DNA from: Phoebastria nigripes
Taxonomy: Eukaryota; Chordata; Aves; Procellariiformes; Diomedeidae
Assembly: GCA_035582835.1 (NCBI GenBank)
Contig: JAYKAV010002541.1
Coordinates: 249,552 to 313,551, forward strand
Reading direction: 5' to 3'
Length of the DNA stretch: 64,000 nt
Shown: positions 51,101 to 63,600 of the stretch, piece after piece
Numbering within the stretch: position 1 is the first letter of the stretch
Layout of the letters: each line of letters opens with the position of its first letter
Position numbers and translations under genes: made by a program
The notes under the pieces: model-generated
What the model was told of the DNA's origin: nothing
Seen by the model: the letters and a program-made list of their open reading frames with translations, nothing else
Databases searched by the model: none

Positions 51101-54100
51101 ATGGGAGTTGCTTAGAACTGAAACTGCACAATGTTAATTTCAGGTATTATGTGCTATATGAAAACTCGATGTAAACAGAGAATCACAACAACAAAAAAAG
51201 ATAAAAAGTCTATTCAACATCATTTAGTTGCATACAGAAAGCTAGGAAAGAAACAGTGCCATCTAATGGATTTAAGCTTCATTTCAAATTGTTTAGTTNA
51301 GCTTTCCTGATTTTCCCAAAAGCTAAAATTATAATAAAATGGCAAAATGGCAGTGTCATGATCTATCTTTAACAATACTCTCACAAAGATTAAACACTGT
51401 TTTGCAGTTTTAGATCATGCCGAAGGTTACATAAGGACATACCCATCTGTCAACATGGAATAGCTATACTTTGTTCCTAGTTCTCGCTGTCTCATCCACT
51501 CTATGACATTCTGCAGAACTTGAGGAAATGTATCAGCTTTATCAACAATGTCCTAAGAGAACCCAAAAAACAAAAGTGAGGAACATTTTTTCAGAAAAAA
51601 AACAGCATGAAGTGTAAGAATTATACTGGTACATAGGCACTCACTAAATCACTCACTAAGTTGGCTTCACAAAAATCTTTAGAAATAGATTACATGTTAA
51701 AATAAGCAGACAATTGGACAGATTTTTCTAAACTGAAAAAAAGCACCACAAAAGCACCACTAAAAGAGCCAACCTCCAAATGGCATCTATAAAGGTAACA
51801 AGGTTAGTCAACTGTTAAACTTGGATTAAAACCTTGGAGCTTGCTTCCCAGGCTCCTGCTCAAGTCACTTGATCACAAGCCGTTGCCATCGTAAGACTCT
51901 AAACCTTTTAGAATAAAAGTCTTAGAAGAGGAACTGATGCAATTAAAAATGTGCTTTCCTCTGCTAAAGATTAAGTTTCTACACATGGATTACAAAGTGA
52001 ATGCTTTTCCCTACAGCTTCTTACAAACACCTAAATGACCAGCTTAGTGAAATCAATTCTGTGGTAATTGGGAGAGGGGGCAAAAACAAGGATTAAGAGG
52101 ATAAGCCTTACAGAAAAGTTACCATGAAAGATTACAGTCTGAAAACATCAACACCACATCTCTTTTTTAAATTTTTTTTCCTGAAGAAACAGAAGCGCAA
52201 ATTACCTGGGTGATTCCTGTCAGACTGATGCAGAAGTTTGAAAGCTTGGGATTAATTTCTGGCTTCACATATTGCTGAAAGATATCCTCCTGTAGTAAGA
52301 GAATCAAACACTCAGTGGCAGCACACTATGTAGCAACTTCTTTGGCTTGCCCATAGCTGAAAGGCTATAGCGGCTACTTGCCCTGCTTGAGGCAAAAAGG
52401 AGCGCGTACCGCCCCAGCCAATATGAGCGTCCTGACTGGCCATCACGAGATTCCCAATGGGACAGATGGATGGCTTTCCAACCAGAACACGTCCTTCCTC
52501 TCAGCCAGCAGGCACCAAANAGCAAGGATGTGGATGTAAGAGGGGAGAAGGACAGACTGCAATAAAGGGGAGGATTTGGGAAAAGGAGAGCATGAGTAAG
52601 GAAAAAAGAAGTAAGAGGCATGGGCAAAGCCTGATGTTTTTTAGGTGGTATCTCTAAAGGCTCACCTAATTCAAGGAAGGCAACCAGCCGCACATCTCAG
52701 AGGCTGCATGCAAGTCATACACCTCTGGATGCCAGCCAGTCAGAGATAAACACAATGACCTCACTCTGGGAAACTGAGCAGTACAAGAGTGAAGACTACA
52801 TGCAAGTTTCGTGGAAAAAAGAAAGCCCCAAATCCCTGCTGCTATACAAAACCTTTTTGACAGAGGAAAAAAACCACGCTGTTTCCTACTACTCTGAAGG
52901 TACTAAAACAATCTTCGTAATCTGCACAATCCTCTCTCTGCAGTTAGTCATACATGCAGCTACACTCTAATGTAGCATCACAGTGATTACTCAAAATCCT
53001 CCTCCTCTTAGAAGTTCTTGATAAATGAACCATTAGTCAGAGGAGTATGCACTTCCTCTGTTTCCCTGAGTCACTCAGTTTCAGTTAGACAGCAAGTAGT
53101 TTTTCCTAAAAGAAAGCTGTACTGGAACAGAGCACTTGAGGCTGCCAAATGCCTACTAAGTATGTTTAAAATCAGGTTACACAGCTGTCAATCCGTCAGG
53201 TACATTGTGGAAATAGTCCAGCCTGCCAAGAAGCAGAGTTCACTCAACTCCACTTTCCAGACCTCTGCATTAGTCTCTTCTAGATTGCCTCACACAAGAC
53301 CACAGAATTTGCTAATTCTTGTTTATGATGAATCCCCTGAGTCCTCGAAATAGCTTTGTGCATCTTAAAGCAGGGAAAGAAGCGGGGCGGAGGGCAGGAT
53401 GACTGAGAAACTGAAAGTCCCTCATATCAGTAGAGGGAGTCAACAGCAGGAGCATGATCTATTCCAGATGCTTTAAGAATAGAAAGAAAGTTTTGTTTGT
53501 ATGTAAGAGGCACAGAGGATAGGTCTTGGGCGGGGGGGTGGCGGGGGCGAGGGGGAAGCTATTTTTCATGAAGTTCAACATTTACCTAAAAACTAATCTA
53601 GACTTTCTGAAGCAAAGAAGTTACATTGAAAAACAGCATACTGACGCGGTAATTAGATCACTTACTATTTCCAGGGTATGCGTGTTCAGTAAGACAATAG
53701 GAAACTCAATTATTTCATGTATGAATTCAGGTGGGTTTCCTTCTTCACATGTTGCTTCAAAGTCAACAACACAGATGTAGTCATAGTAGCTGTCTCCATT
53801 AATGGGTTCCTTCTGCATCAGCTTCTGTTTCTTGTAATAGTTTTTCAGTCTCTTTTTCAGCACATCTTTCACCCCTCTAAAGAGATAAGGAAAGTGACAA
53901 AGATCACACTTTCATTTAATTAATTATTTCACCATTGTAGAACTGAAGCTATATTAAACATTTGAAAGTTCATCATTTATTAACCTCATTTTGAACACCA
54001 GCACTTATGAAGTCTGAATTCAACTTTATCATACAGTTAACGCTCCATTATCTGCGATACCCCCCGACAACTAAAACATCTAGATAATATCAGTATTTGG

Positions 54101-57100
54101 GGACAGACTGGGAAGCACAGTGCAGACGCACTCTGCAGTCACCTCCAGTTCAGCAAGACTCAATAGCTGAAGCCGTTGCAAAGCCCAAGTCTTTGCAGAT
54201 TGCTCCTAGATGACCTCTGGCCCTGGAAGCAGTACTGCTTCACCCGTATTTCCCTGTGCCCTCTGCCTGAAGCAACTGATGCCCGAGGTGCTTCTGCATC
54301 AGTGGCACAGATAATGCAGAACCCAGCTAGAACACCCACATTTTAAATTTGCCTCAATTTAAATTTAAAATTGAGCTTGAGTAACTCAATTAAAGTATTC
54401 AAAATTTCAGTTGTCAGAAAAACTTCCTGGTCCAGATCCTGCTTTTCAGGAGGTTTGTGGCTAACACAAAAATTCACAGTGGCAAATGATTAAAGTTACT
54501 TATTGCGTCTTTTTAATACAAACATTATAATATGCAAGTGCAGGTGCCAGAACTGCCACATACCAAACCAGAGCTGAATAAACAAGGATAATTTACTCTT
54601 CGAAGGAAGTTATTTTTAAAGTTACACATTGCAAATGAAATCACAGAAGCCATAAGAGCTACTTGTAGCAAGTGGTATGATCAGAAAAGCAGCCCACTGA
54701 TCCACAAGGAAAAACTGGAATCAGACTACTAAACCTGCATTTGACAACATCAGCCTCTTCTGCAAACACAGGTAACTCTTTTTCCAACCTGGTTTATTAA
54801 TCTAGTTTAATTCAATGACCAGTTCATTCAAAGTTGAAACAGTATGGGAGCTGATAGAGGGGAAAATTACCTTTTTCTTCATCAAACCTATAAAAGAAGT
54901 TGAAAGAGGAGATGATCGGCTATCAAAATAACCCCAAGGGAAAGGATGGTGTGTGGCAATCTGCTCAGTTCACTACATNAGAGGTGACGTACTATTTGTT
55001 TACATGCAAGACATATTCTGATGAACTTAATTAAATATATTGACAAAAGAAGTCTAGATTAGCTAAAAGAAAAGTTTAAAACTTTCTGCATTTACAACTG
55101 AATAAAAAACACAAATAGAAAATTAATAACCTAGGAGGAAACCACAGACACATAATTTACTATTTGAATTCTGCTTTTTATTTTTAAATCAGAGTAACTG
55201 CTGAATAGCTGTACAAATCTAACCTGTTTTACTAAAAATTTTACCAGGTAATGATAACTTTTTTCCTCCTGAGGAGCCAAATCCATTTAACCAAAGGAAG
55301 AATCAAAAAAACCATGCAGCCAGAACATCTACAGACAGACAGGGTGGAGGTGGCAGGCTGCACTTCCCACCCACACCATTTTTTTTCTTTTTTTTTTTTT
55401 TTCTTTCCCCTGTTATTCTTTTCAAATGAATCTCTGTTCCTTTTTTTTTTTCCCCCTCTCAACATCCCCTCCCCTATAGTCACCTTCTTTTCTAGAAAGC
55501 TAGACTTCTCCTTTCAGACTCCATCTCACCTTTCAAATTCCCTGTCCAGTGCAGTAGCTTCTCACTTTGCTAACTCCCCACCACCACCACCACTTCCTTG
55601 TAACTGTTGCCAACAGAAACAATACACTTTGTTTTTCCCAGCTGACCTTCTTCTCAACATCTCAAATTTGTCTGGCCACAGCAATATCAAAGGGTCTTGC
55701 AGGTCATTTCTGATAGAGCAGGAACCACCCTCTTATATACCTAGCCCTTTCCTCCTCCTCCTCAATGAGCACAAATCCAGTTNATAGTACGTTCACCTAT
55801 TCACATTATTCTATCTCATCTATTCAGATCAGCAAACTCTCCATCTAAAGGTACCTGTCCTCTGCATTGATTAAATTCCAAGCCCTACCACCCCAGAAGT
55901 TCTAGCCAATATCAGATCTGTACTGGGTACAGTAAATAAAAATATGTATGTTCTGAAGCGAGTTTCTATACACTGAAGGTCTGCAACACCACCTGAGAAC
56001 CTTTGCAGTCCGTCAGACCTATCTTTCCCCCTTGACCAAAAACATGTTGAGAAGTAACCTACCGTTACATAGTCTTTCATTTCTTTGTGTTACCAGTTGA
56101 GACAGCACACATTTCTGATAACACATTACGCAGTATCACATCCTACAACAAAAGCTNCATCAAGACTGCACATAAAACAACTGGCGTTTGGTGGCGTGTC
56201 TGCTTTTCACTTTGTGGTGTGTTTTTAAACTTCAGAACAATCATTCCTTATGGCTCTACTGCTCTCAAAGATAAATCAAAAGGTTTACAAATCAGCCTAA
56301 CCTGGTTTCAAGCTTGAACTCTGCAAGTTTACTTCTGAGCTCATCTCTGGTCATTCTGTTGATAAAACCATTGGTTATAGCAATTTCTTTGTAAACCGGA
56401 TCACTGAAGTCATTTGAACTGGCAGCTGAGTTTTTCCCATTAGTTTCTTGATCACTGATTCTACAATGCTGCCTACCCTAGAAGAAAGAGAAATCCGAAG
56501 GTCATTTAAGGTCAAAACAAGAAGCTAGAGCATTGAAATTTACACATCGTTTTGACACCAAATGCAGTAAAACATCACACCGCTTCACTCATGATCAAAC
56601 TGAGTGAACTAGCTTACAGACGGATAAGAAAATCAATACTGACGCCTGCTCCGAAACACCATTTTCCTTCTCGCTTTCATAAAAGTCAACGGACAGAATA
56701 AAGGGATACTAACGCACATGTCTGAAGTCATGCCAAAGACTAGCTCTAAGAGACAAAACCTGAACGCGTGTCCCAGTTTCAACAGAAAAAGTTAGTTCTC
56801 CGGTATGAGCTGGCAAAAGACTGGCAGGACGAGATTTCTCTCGGCACCTTAATTAACGAGAATCTATACTGAGACACGCAGACGGACAGATGTTCGATAC
56901 CGTGCAAAATAAACAAAACAATAAATTAAGAGGAAAAACTAAAGGCACTTTGACGCTAAACGGCTATTCGCAGCCTTTGTGAGGCGAGCACACAGCGGGG
57001 CCGGCCTCTCCCAGGCCCGCCGCCGCCACAGCCGCCGGGGCCTCCCGGGCCTCGGGCGCAGACGGAAGGGCCCGTGGCACCGGAAGCGCCCCCTCGGTAA

Positions 57101-57454
57101 CGCGGCACTCGGCCCGCCCGGGCAGGCCGCGCTGGGCCCCGCCGCACCGGCCTGGCCCCGGGAACCCCCGAGGGCCCGAGGCGGGCCGGCACGAAGCGAG
57201 GCCTGAGGAAGACAGGCAGCGCGGCCGCCACGGGCGCGCCGTGGGGCGGCCTCTGCGCATGCGCGGGGGGCAGCGGCGGGCCGGGGGCGCTTGCGCATGC
57301 CCGGCACGGCCAGCGCTGCCCGCCCGGCCCCGGCGGGGCTGCCCGGCGCCTCCCGCAGCCCCAGCGCACTCACCGGCGAGCAGGCGGCAGGGGCGGGCGG
57401 CGCCGGCGCCTCATTGGGGGCAGCCTGCGGGCGGTTCTCCTTCTGCTCCTCCAT
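46867..57454 (-). CDS. ERI1: ERI1, 3'-5' exoribonuclease 1 (seven coding exons)
   Basis: ERI1 (3'hExo, THEX1) is a 3'-5' exoribonuclease that binds the stem-loop of replication-dependent histone mRNAs, trims 5.8S rRNA ends and degrades small RNAs. Coding exons in transcript order are 57,374-57,454, 56,302-56,477, 53,666-53,876, 52,206-52,289, 51,443-51,552, 49,051-49,165 and 46,867-47,109. All junctions are GT-AG and in phase. Joined, they give 1,020 bp, or 339 residues and a stop; the human protein is 349. The N-terminus (1-50) is Ala/Pro-rich and variable. The SAP domain spans about 66-100 and helps bind the stem-loop. The DEDDh nuclease spans about 118-300, with D124 and E126 (DFEAT), D224 (SWDMS), H283 and D288 (RPHSGLDD). 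Each is exactly ten positions before the human residue. The start has a perfect Kozak context (GCCGCCATGG) inside a CpG island. The gene looks intact; it faces PPP1R3B tail to tail. Confidence 0.97.
48107..48137. repeat. Poly-A tract (31 bp) in ERI1 intron 6
   Basis: Thirty-one consecutive A residues directly after one unresolved base. The true length is uncertain because homopolymers are poorly resolved. Confidence 0.95.
49051..49165 (-). CDS. ERI1: ERI1 coding exon 6 (catalytic Asp224)
   Basis: 115 bp encoding residues 221-259, with SWDMSKFLNIQC carrying the Exo II Asp224 and ending at SYGNFYK. The acceptor is TTTAAG after a long pyrimidine tract. The donor GTTTGT is weak. Confidence 0.95.
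49828..49852. promoter_or_regulatory. Two adjacent NF-kappaB-like sites in ERI1 intron 5
   Basis: GGGATTCCCC (49,829-49,838) and GGGGAATTCC (49,843-49,852) each fit the kappaB consensus GGGRNWYYCC. They lie directly after a 17 bp tandem duplication (TCCTTGAGGAATTTC, at 49,791 and 49,808). Function is inferred only. Confidence 0.35.
51443..51552 (-). CDS. ERI1: ERI1 coding exon 5
   Basis: 110 bp encoding residues 185-221 (DIVDKADTFPQVLQNV and on to SYSMLTDG). The acceptor is TCTTAG and the donor GTATGT, and it ends two bases into Gly221. Confidence 0.95.
52206..52289 (-). CDS. ERI1: ERI1 coding exon 4
   Basis: 84 bp encoding residues 157-184 (EDIFQQYVKPEINPK and on to SLTGITQ). The acceptor is CTACAG and the donor GTAATT; both ends are in phase 0. 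It is too short and has no internal ATG, so simple open-frame searches miss it. Confidence 0.95.
53528..53555 (+). other. Potential G-quadruplex in ERI1 intron 3
   Basis: Four or more G runs of three or longer with loops of one to four bases occur in 28 bp on the + strand, about 110 bp inside intron 3 from the exon 3 donor. The ERI1 RNA would be C-rich here, so the quadruplex would form on the template strand. Confidence 0.5.
53666..53876 (-). CDS. ERI1: ERI1 coding exon 3 (SAP end, catalytic DFE)
   Basis: 211 bp encoding residues 86-156. It completes the SAP domain (GVKDVLKKRLKNYYKKQK) and contains the Exo I motif DFEAT with D124 and E126. The acceptor is CTTTAG and the donor GTAAGT. Confidence 0.96.
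55379..55465. repeat. Pyrimidine-rich low-complexity stretch in ERI1 intron 2
   Basis: Long T runs mixed with C, interrupted at about 55,420-55,437. It is purine-rich in ERI1 sense. No coding content. Confidence 0.8.
56302..56477 (-). CDS. ERI1: ERI1 coding exon 2 (SAP domain, first part)
   Basis: 176 bp encoding residues 28-86, including DFSDPVYKEIAITNG and the start of the SAP domain. The acceptor is TTCTAG, just above 56,477. The donor is GTTAGG, weaker than consensus. It ends with two bases of the Arg86 codon. Confidence 0.95.
57254..57264. promoter_or_regulatory. NRF-1 binding motif in the ERI1 CpG island
   Basis: TGCGCATGCGC is the perfect palindromic NRF-1 core. A second, imperfect copy (TGCGCATGC) lies at 57,292-57,300. 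Both are in the first 120 bp of intron 1. Confidence 0.55.
57374..57454 (-). CDS. ERI1: ERI1 coding exon 1
   Basis: Encodes residues 1-27 and ends in phase 0 at a GTGAGT donor (57,368-57,373). The 5' UTR should extend a short way above 57,454. The open frame continues into intron 1 only because the CpG island lacks stops; that extension is not coding. Confidence 0.93.
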
Positions 57455-57620
57455 GGCGGCGGCGGGGACGGTGGCCCGTCGGGGGGCGGGGAGAGCGCGG
57501 GGCCCGCCCCTGGGCCGCGGGGCGGCCCCGCCGCCGCCTCCCCGCCTCGCCGGGCCGCCGCGGGCGCTGTGCTTAGTGGGACCTCAACAGCCGCTCGGCC
57601 CCGGCTCCCACCTTCCCCGT

Positions 57621-60600
57621 CCGGGATAAAAAATTGTCGTGTGCATGTGCCACGCGTGCCCGGCCTGCCTCATCCCCTGCCTGTCCCGGCGGGCTCAACG
57701 GCAGCCCTGGGTCCCACCAGCCCTCGGCCCCGCTCCTCTGCTTTCATGCTCCTGCCATCGGCCCTCCTGAGCGTTTTGAGTAGCCTCCTGGTTTTGGGGA
57801 CACAGCAGCTTTCTGGAAGCTCTGGCCATGTTATGGGGAAAATGCGCTGGACAGACCTTATTTATGCTTCCATGTTCCTCTCCTGACTTTGCACAGGGCA
57901 TCCTAAACACGGATCTGGGACACCCATGGGGTGCGGGTGGCCAGGTCCCGGCTACCAGNGCGATTCAGCTGGCCCCCATCCCCTCCCTGCCCAGGGAAGT
58001 TGCCTCGTGCTCTTCCCCATATCCCTTAATCCACAGTCAACAAGTGGGGTGGATGGCACGAGACACGTGTGAGCCCTCTGGGTCTTCTCAGCCAGGAGGT
58101 GAAAGCAAAGGGAGGAGGCCTCTCTGTCCATCATGGGTCAGTTAATTTTCTGCTGGTGCTTCCCACAGCCCTGGAGCACAGTCCAGGCACATCCTCAAAG
58201 ACTTCCCTTCTGTCCCTCAGCGATGGAGGCCGATGCATATGTGGCACCCACCTGACTGATGCATCTCCTCATCTGCTGTGCTGCGGCCAGGGCCCAGACA
58301 CCCACCCTAAGTCTTGCCTCCTGTCTCACTCTGGCACACCAGCATCTTGCTGCAGATACTGCCATCCCGTCCCCTAGACCTGCTGCGCAGCATCACTGTG
58401 TTCATTGGGGTTGCCACGGCGGTCTGTTTTGTCTTCTCCTCCAGATGAGGGTGGTGATGGAAGTGGGGTCACACACAGCTGCTCGGGGCTGTGTGGGAGG
58501 GGACTCGCTCTCTACTTTTAATTCACCCTCCTGGCACTCCCACTAACACCCACATTGGCAAGCAGAGGGCCATCTGTCTTACTGCTCTCGTCTCTGAGCA
58601 ACGTGGCACTGGAGCAGGGTTCGCAGGGAACCAAGCTTTACAAGAAAGCAAACAACATGGTACCAATAAGAACCGCTGAGCTGGCCTCACAAACCCACAA
58701 AACCTAAAAGTCGTAGGGAAAAAGCTGTTCCCCAGAAATCACCTGCCTTGTGGAGTGGGCAATGGTTCACAGATGTTAATCCAAACAAGGGGCTCCATGC
58801 TCAGATTCATTCAATGCCAAATCCCTTGATGATTTTCTGAGTCATTTGCTAACAGTGCTCCTAAAAGCTCTGGCTCCTGGATTCAGAAAACCCTAGATCT
58901 ACAATTAGGCACAGACCCTTCCAGAGGCAGGGCCCAACGAAGCACTGAACAGGAAAAACAAATCAAACAGCCAGGCCTCTCCTTGAGATTGAGATCACTT
59001 TTATTTTCAGTCGTTTTGGCGAGGATGTGTGGGCAAGTGTGGGTGTGGTACGTGTACGTCTGGGCATGCATGTGTGTGTGCGCGCAGAGTCCTGCCCAGT
59101 GATGTAGATTATATGAATACCTGCAATTACAGTCCATGAACTGAGCCATGAAGCGCGTGATGAGTGCTACACTGAGGCCCACTTGCTTGCCTCTTCTTGT
59201 GCTTACTGCAGTGCAGCATCTCCACCTTCCCGCACTGCCATTCCAAGGATGCCAGCCCAAGATCCCATCCAAAGGGCACTGGAGGAGCTGAGCTCTGGGA
59301 TCTGGCTTTGCAGGAGTGAGCCAGTGGGTTTCCACCTCACTTAGTGAGCTCCTAAATACCATCTGCAGTTCCCTTTAACACAACCATATCTGTCTCCTCA
59401 CAGTGAGGAGCCCCTACTGCTCTGACAAATTTTAACCAAAGGGGAAGGGAACANGGACCCCATGTAAGCTCCGGTGCTACAGCACAGCCAAGCACATCTT
59501 GGGTTCCTGGGAAAGCAGCACCCAAATGCACTATTGAGTTTTCACAGCCACCGTGGAACTGTAGCATGGGGGATGCTGCAAGGGAGATGACCCGTGCTTC
59601 CACAGCCCCCAGTCTCTTCCATCTGATTTGAGAGACCACAAGGCAGGTTAAATCCCAATCTGGTCTCTATTTCTCTTTAACTTTAAAGCTGAATCCCCCA
59701 AGCTCAGAGCAGAGACAGAATGCAGAAAGAACAGCATTGCCATGAAAGGAGACTAGTCAAATGCATCCTGGCCTTGTGGCAGTTGGAAACAATCTTATTT
59801 CTCTGACCTTTTTGCCTTTAGCACAGTTAAACCAGAGGTGTCCCAGGACCCTCTGCAGTTACCAGAGGCCTCCAAGTACCCCTGTAAGGCCTAAGATGAG
59901 CTAGATGTGCAGCATCACCCTTCGGGCTTCCTCTCACTCTACCTCAACAGATCTGTGTGCTGCTTAGGGACCTGCAATTTCTCACGTGTTACACAGACCC
60001 AGCAGAAGGCAAAGCTACTATCCTGGGAGTTTCACTTGGACGGATGCAGGTTTGAATCCCAGGTTTTGCTTCAGAGCATAACACAAGGTACTCCAGGACA
60101 TGTTCCAGGTGCTGACAGTCCTGCAGTGCAAAGCAACTTGCCAGCTCTGCTTCCAAACCTGTCTGCACCAGTTTCAGTAGGAAATCAACTGGTCAACAAG
60201 CAAGGGGTCTGCAAACCAATAAGCAAAACCAGCGCAGTCCTTTCGAGTGAAGTAGGCATCTAGTATCAGGAGATTCTCCTCCTATTCCAAAGGGGTTAAA
60301 TTCTCTGTCAGCTCCATGGGGAGACAATTGATGCCCCGGTCCTTTCTGCCCTCTTCATACACTTTCAGTAAAGGCTGCAGGGTACTCCGCAGAGGCCTTA
60401 GTTGTTCAGTAACACTCCAAGCAGGAACAAGAACAGGAATATAATACATGCTCTGAACTCAGGTATCTCTGCTCTTATGGCAGTGCCTTCAAGCCCTCTT
60501 TCCTCGTGGCTTGACTCATGAAAAATGACAGATCCTTCAAAAATATGGGGCCCTCATCCCTGGGGCTCAGGGATGTTACGTGGGGTCTAACAGGCAGGAG

Positions 60601-63600
60601 CTCAGTAAAGGGACACCATCTGCAGAGAACTCCAGGATGCATCCTTAAAAGAGAGTGACAGCAAAATCAAAAGAACTATCAGCCACTTGGCTTAGTTCTC
60701 CTGCAAAGATCTCCCACCTGGCAGTTGCAAAGGGGAGACCTTTTTGAACTGCATAGAAAATTAAATGGCTTTTGCGTATTAAAAAAATACAGATGAAAAC
60801 ACAGTTACACCAGTTACTAAACAGTGGGCGGATGAGTGATCACCATTTCATATTAAATAGACCCAACTAGACTGATCTCCATACTGCCACACTCCCGGCA
60901 TTATGGCTTCAGTGCGCACAGCAAAGTGCCTGCAAAGGCCAGGTAATGCCGTGCTCCTGCTGAGGTGGCATGCCCCGGCAGGAGGGCTGCGGTCCCAAGG
61001 AGCGGGCTGTAAGACGTCTGCTCTGTCCTCTCGCTCCTTCAATGCTCACGCATCCCAGACCAGATGGGTGCACTGGGAAACAGGCCTCCGGCTGGAAAAG
61101 GATTCCAGTTTGTGGTTTCTTTACAATGTGGTTTCCACGCAACGTCACAGCAACAAATCGCTAGTTTCCTCCTATGGAGAACGGAAAGAGAGAGGTGAGT
61201 AGCAGCAAAGAGAGGAGGAGAAGGCCGCCCAGCAGGGGAGGTGACAGCAGGGAATGCTCTAACATAAGTTCTGACTATACCAGGGTCCTTCATGTCCCAG
61301 CAAGACTCGGGACAAGGGAGTTTCCTAGCACTGTTCCTGACACCATTCAAAGATCTCACCTCCCTTCCACTCCCTCCAGCCACCACAGGCAATTTCTAGT
61401 CCCTAATTTATCTACAGCAATGCAGAAGCACAATCAATTAATGCTTCTCACTGACATAAGAAAGGTTCAAATGCCTACTGCCAGAGGTGGCAGGTCAACA
61501 CATGAAAACTGAGCCCATGCTCTCCCCCCAGCTGGAATGATACCCTGAAGAGACATGAAGCTGACTGAGCTGCCAGCTTTTACTTGGCAGCTTTCCCCCC
61601 TGAGGTGAGGCATAACAGCTTGATTTCTTCCACCTGGTCACTGCAATCTCCCACTAGAGTGGATTCTGCCCTGCATTTCCCAGTGTTAAGTTCCTGCCAA
61701 AGGGGATATGTGCAGCCCTGCACACAAGGCTGGTATTTGAAGGACTAGAAGCCAGGGGAACATCACCTGTGCAACAGCAGCAGGTCCCAGAAGGATGCAC
61801 GTCACTGTCTTGCACTGGTTGCAGGCCTGCCAGCCCGCATCCTGGTGGGGACTGCCTGCCGACCAGTATCACCCATCCCAGGTCTGGGGGAAAGGGCCTC
61901 TGCCCCATGCCTGCCATCGCAGCCCCAAGGGTTAAGAGCTGTACATTAACACAAGCATTTTATGTCCCTCATCTCTCAGACCTCCACCAGCATCTGAAGG
62001 GATCCTGGCTCTGGAAATGCCTGCCTCCTATTTGATTTACACTAAATCAAGTATTTGCATGGAGCAGGACTCATACAGTCCAGTTATCAGGGCTCAGCTG
62101 TAGGGCACAAACTGACAGCAACATCTTAGAAGTCCTCAAAACCACGAGTCAGGAGAGAAACCAGCACTGTGGTGCCAGTGCTTAGCCTGCCCTTTCCCAC
62201 ATCTGGTCCAGGGGAGAATGGCTGCCCATGAAGCATGGCTGCCAGGGCCAGCCCAAGGGGATCAGGGCCAGTTTGTACAACACAGCCACACGCTGCTTCA
62301 CTAGATCTCCGCACAAAGATGCCTGGGTGGCTTTACTAGGAGGAGGACCAGATCTAGGNTTCTGCTGCTTTAGTGGCCGCAATGCATGGAGAGTACTGCA
62401 ATGGCAACTCCAGAACATCCAGATGTGGAAGACCATGAGCTGTTGGGGGCTAGCGATAAGGAAGAAATGGCAGGTGCTGGGGGCACACTGACTGCCCTTC
62501 TTCCGTCCCTGCATGATTATAACACATCCTTAACGCTTCATGGCACAGCGTATGTGAACGCACAATTCCCCAGCCTGTTTCTCCTCCCGCTCTGCCGGCC
62601 ACTGCCCAAGCCTGCTGTGTGGGACACAGCCAACTGTTTTGCAGTGGAGCAATTTTAAAGGCTTCACAGCATCAACCCCCTCCCCGACAAAGCCTTGGCC
62701 AACTGCCACAAAACTCACTTGTCCAGGAACAAATCCAGGGAATCCCGCTACAGCTCATTTCAAGAGACTTTCCTCCAAGCAGGTCTGAATTAAATGGTAC
62801 CAAGAACATTTTTACATTCATCATGAGATCCAAATGGGTTTTCAACACGCAATCAATGGGTCCACAGAATCCTATCCCCAGTGCTTCCCCTCTGGCCAGC
62901 GGCCCTGCCATCTGCAGCAATCGTTTTGCTTCATGCCTTGTTGTTGTCCCCGACCTCCAGGTGACTGCATCCACTCCAGCCACAAGGCCCCCACCTGGGA
63001 GCTGCCCCCGCCCCACAGCGTTTCAGAGTCCAAAGTCCCATCGATCCCCGTCAGCATGCAACTCCACAACTGGAGAGATGGGAGCACTGCAGAGCATCAG
63101 CCATGTTCTGCCCGGTGGAAAACCTTTGGCACCAGCACTGACGATTTATCTGGAAGAGGAAAGAATAAAGAAAAAGTAATGTAGCACGAGCAGCAGGGTT
63201 CATAGTGCTTGTGATGAATAACCTAAGACACACAATTTTCTCCAGGCTTCTAAATAGGGAGGGTGAGGTCTTTGAAAGGAACACAGGCCTTTTTGAGAAC
63301 ACAAGTTTCCTGCCAGCAGAGTGACTGTGAAACTGGGACACAGTTGTTAGACGCCGTGGAAGGCAGGCTGGAGGACAGGAGGACAAGTGCACAGGCATAG
63401 CTTGACAGCACAGTACAACAAAAATTGCACCCTCAGGTTAGAAATGCGCTGTGCCAAGTACACACACAGGAGGACCAAACGAATAGACAGTCGTGCCCTG
63501 TGGCTCAGTATCAGGGCAGCTACTTTGTTTCCTGCCCCAGGGTGGGCACCACAGCTTCACCTTCACGCACAGCCCAACAGCCACCCATCACCGAAGCTAT

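Larger units (their letters stand above)
56960..57620 (-). promoter_or_regulatory. ERI1: CpG island and promoter of ERI1
   Basis: Very GC- and CpG-rich DNA surrounds ERI1 exon 1 and its Kozak start. The transcription start is probably at about 57,470-57,560. No TATA box is evident. The adjacent AT-rich gene body makes the edge sharp on the left. NRF-1 motifs lie just inside intron 1. Confidence 0.8.

Noticed and set aside
54205..54230. Possible third CR1 fragment (CTAGATGACCTCTGG)
   Set aside because: Only one short block resembles CR1 and the flanks do not follow the consensus order.
55251..55787. 178-residue + open frame in ERI1 intron 2
   Set aside because: Driven by a T-rich low-complexity stretch encoding Phe/Leu/Ser runs, antisense to ERI1.
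56939..57454. 171-residue open frame from the ERI1 start codon
   Set aside because: Only the first 27 codons are exonic. A consensus donor at 57,373 and the exon 2 match show the rest is stop-poor CpG-island intron.
62619..63179. 186-residue + open frame near the right end
   Set aside because: Pro/Ser-rich without a domain; overlapping long frames occur on both strands, typical of GC-rich noncoding DNA. It does not match MFHAS1.
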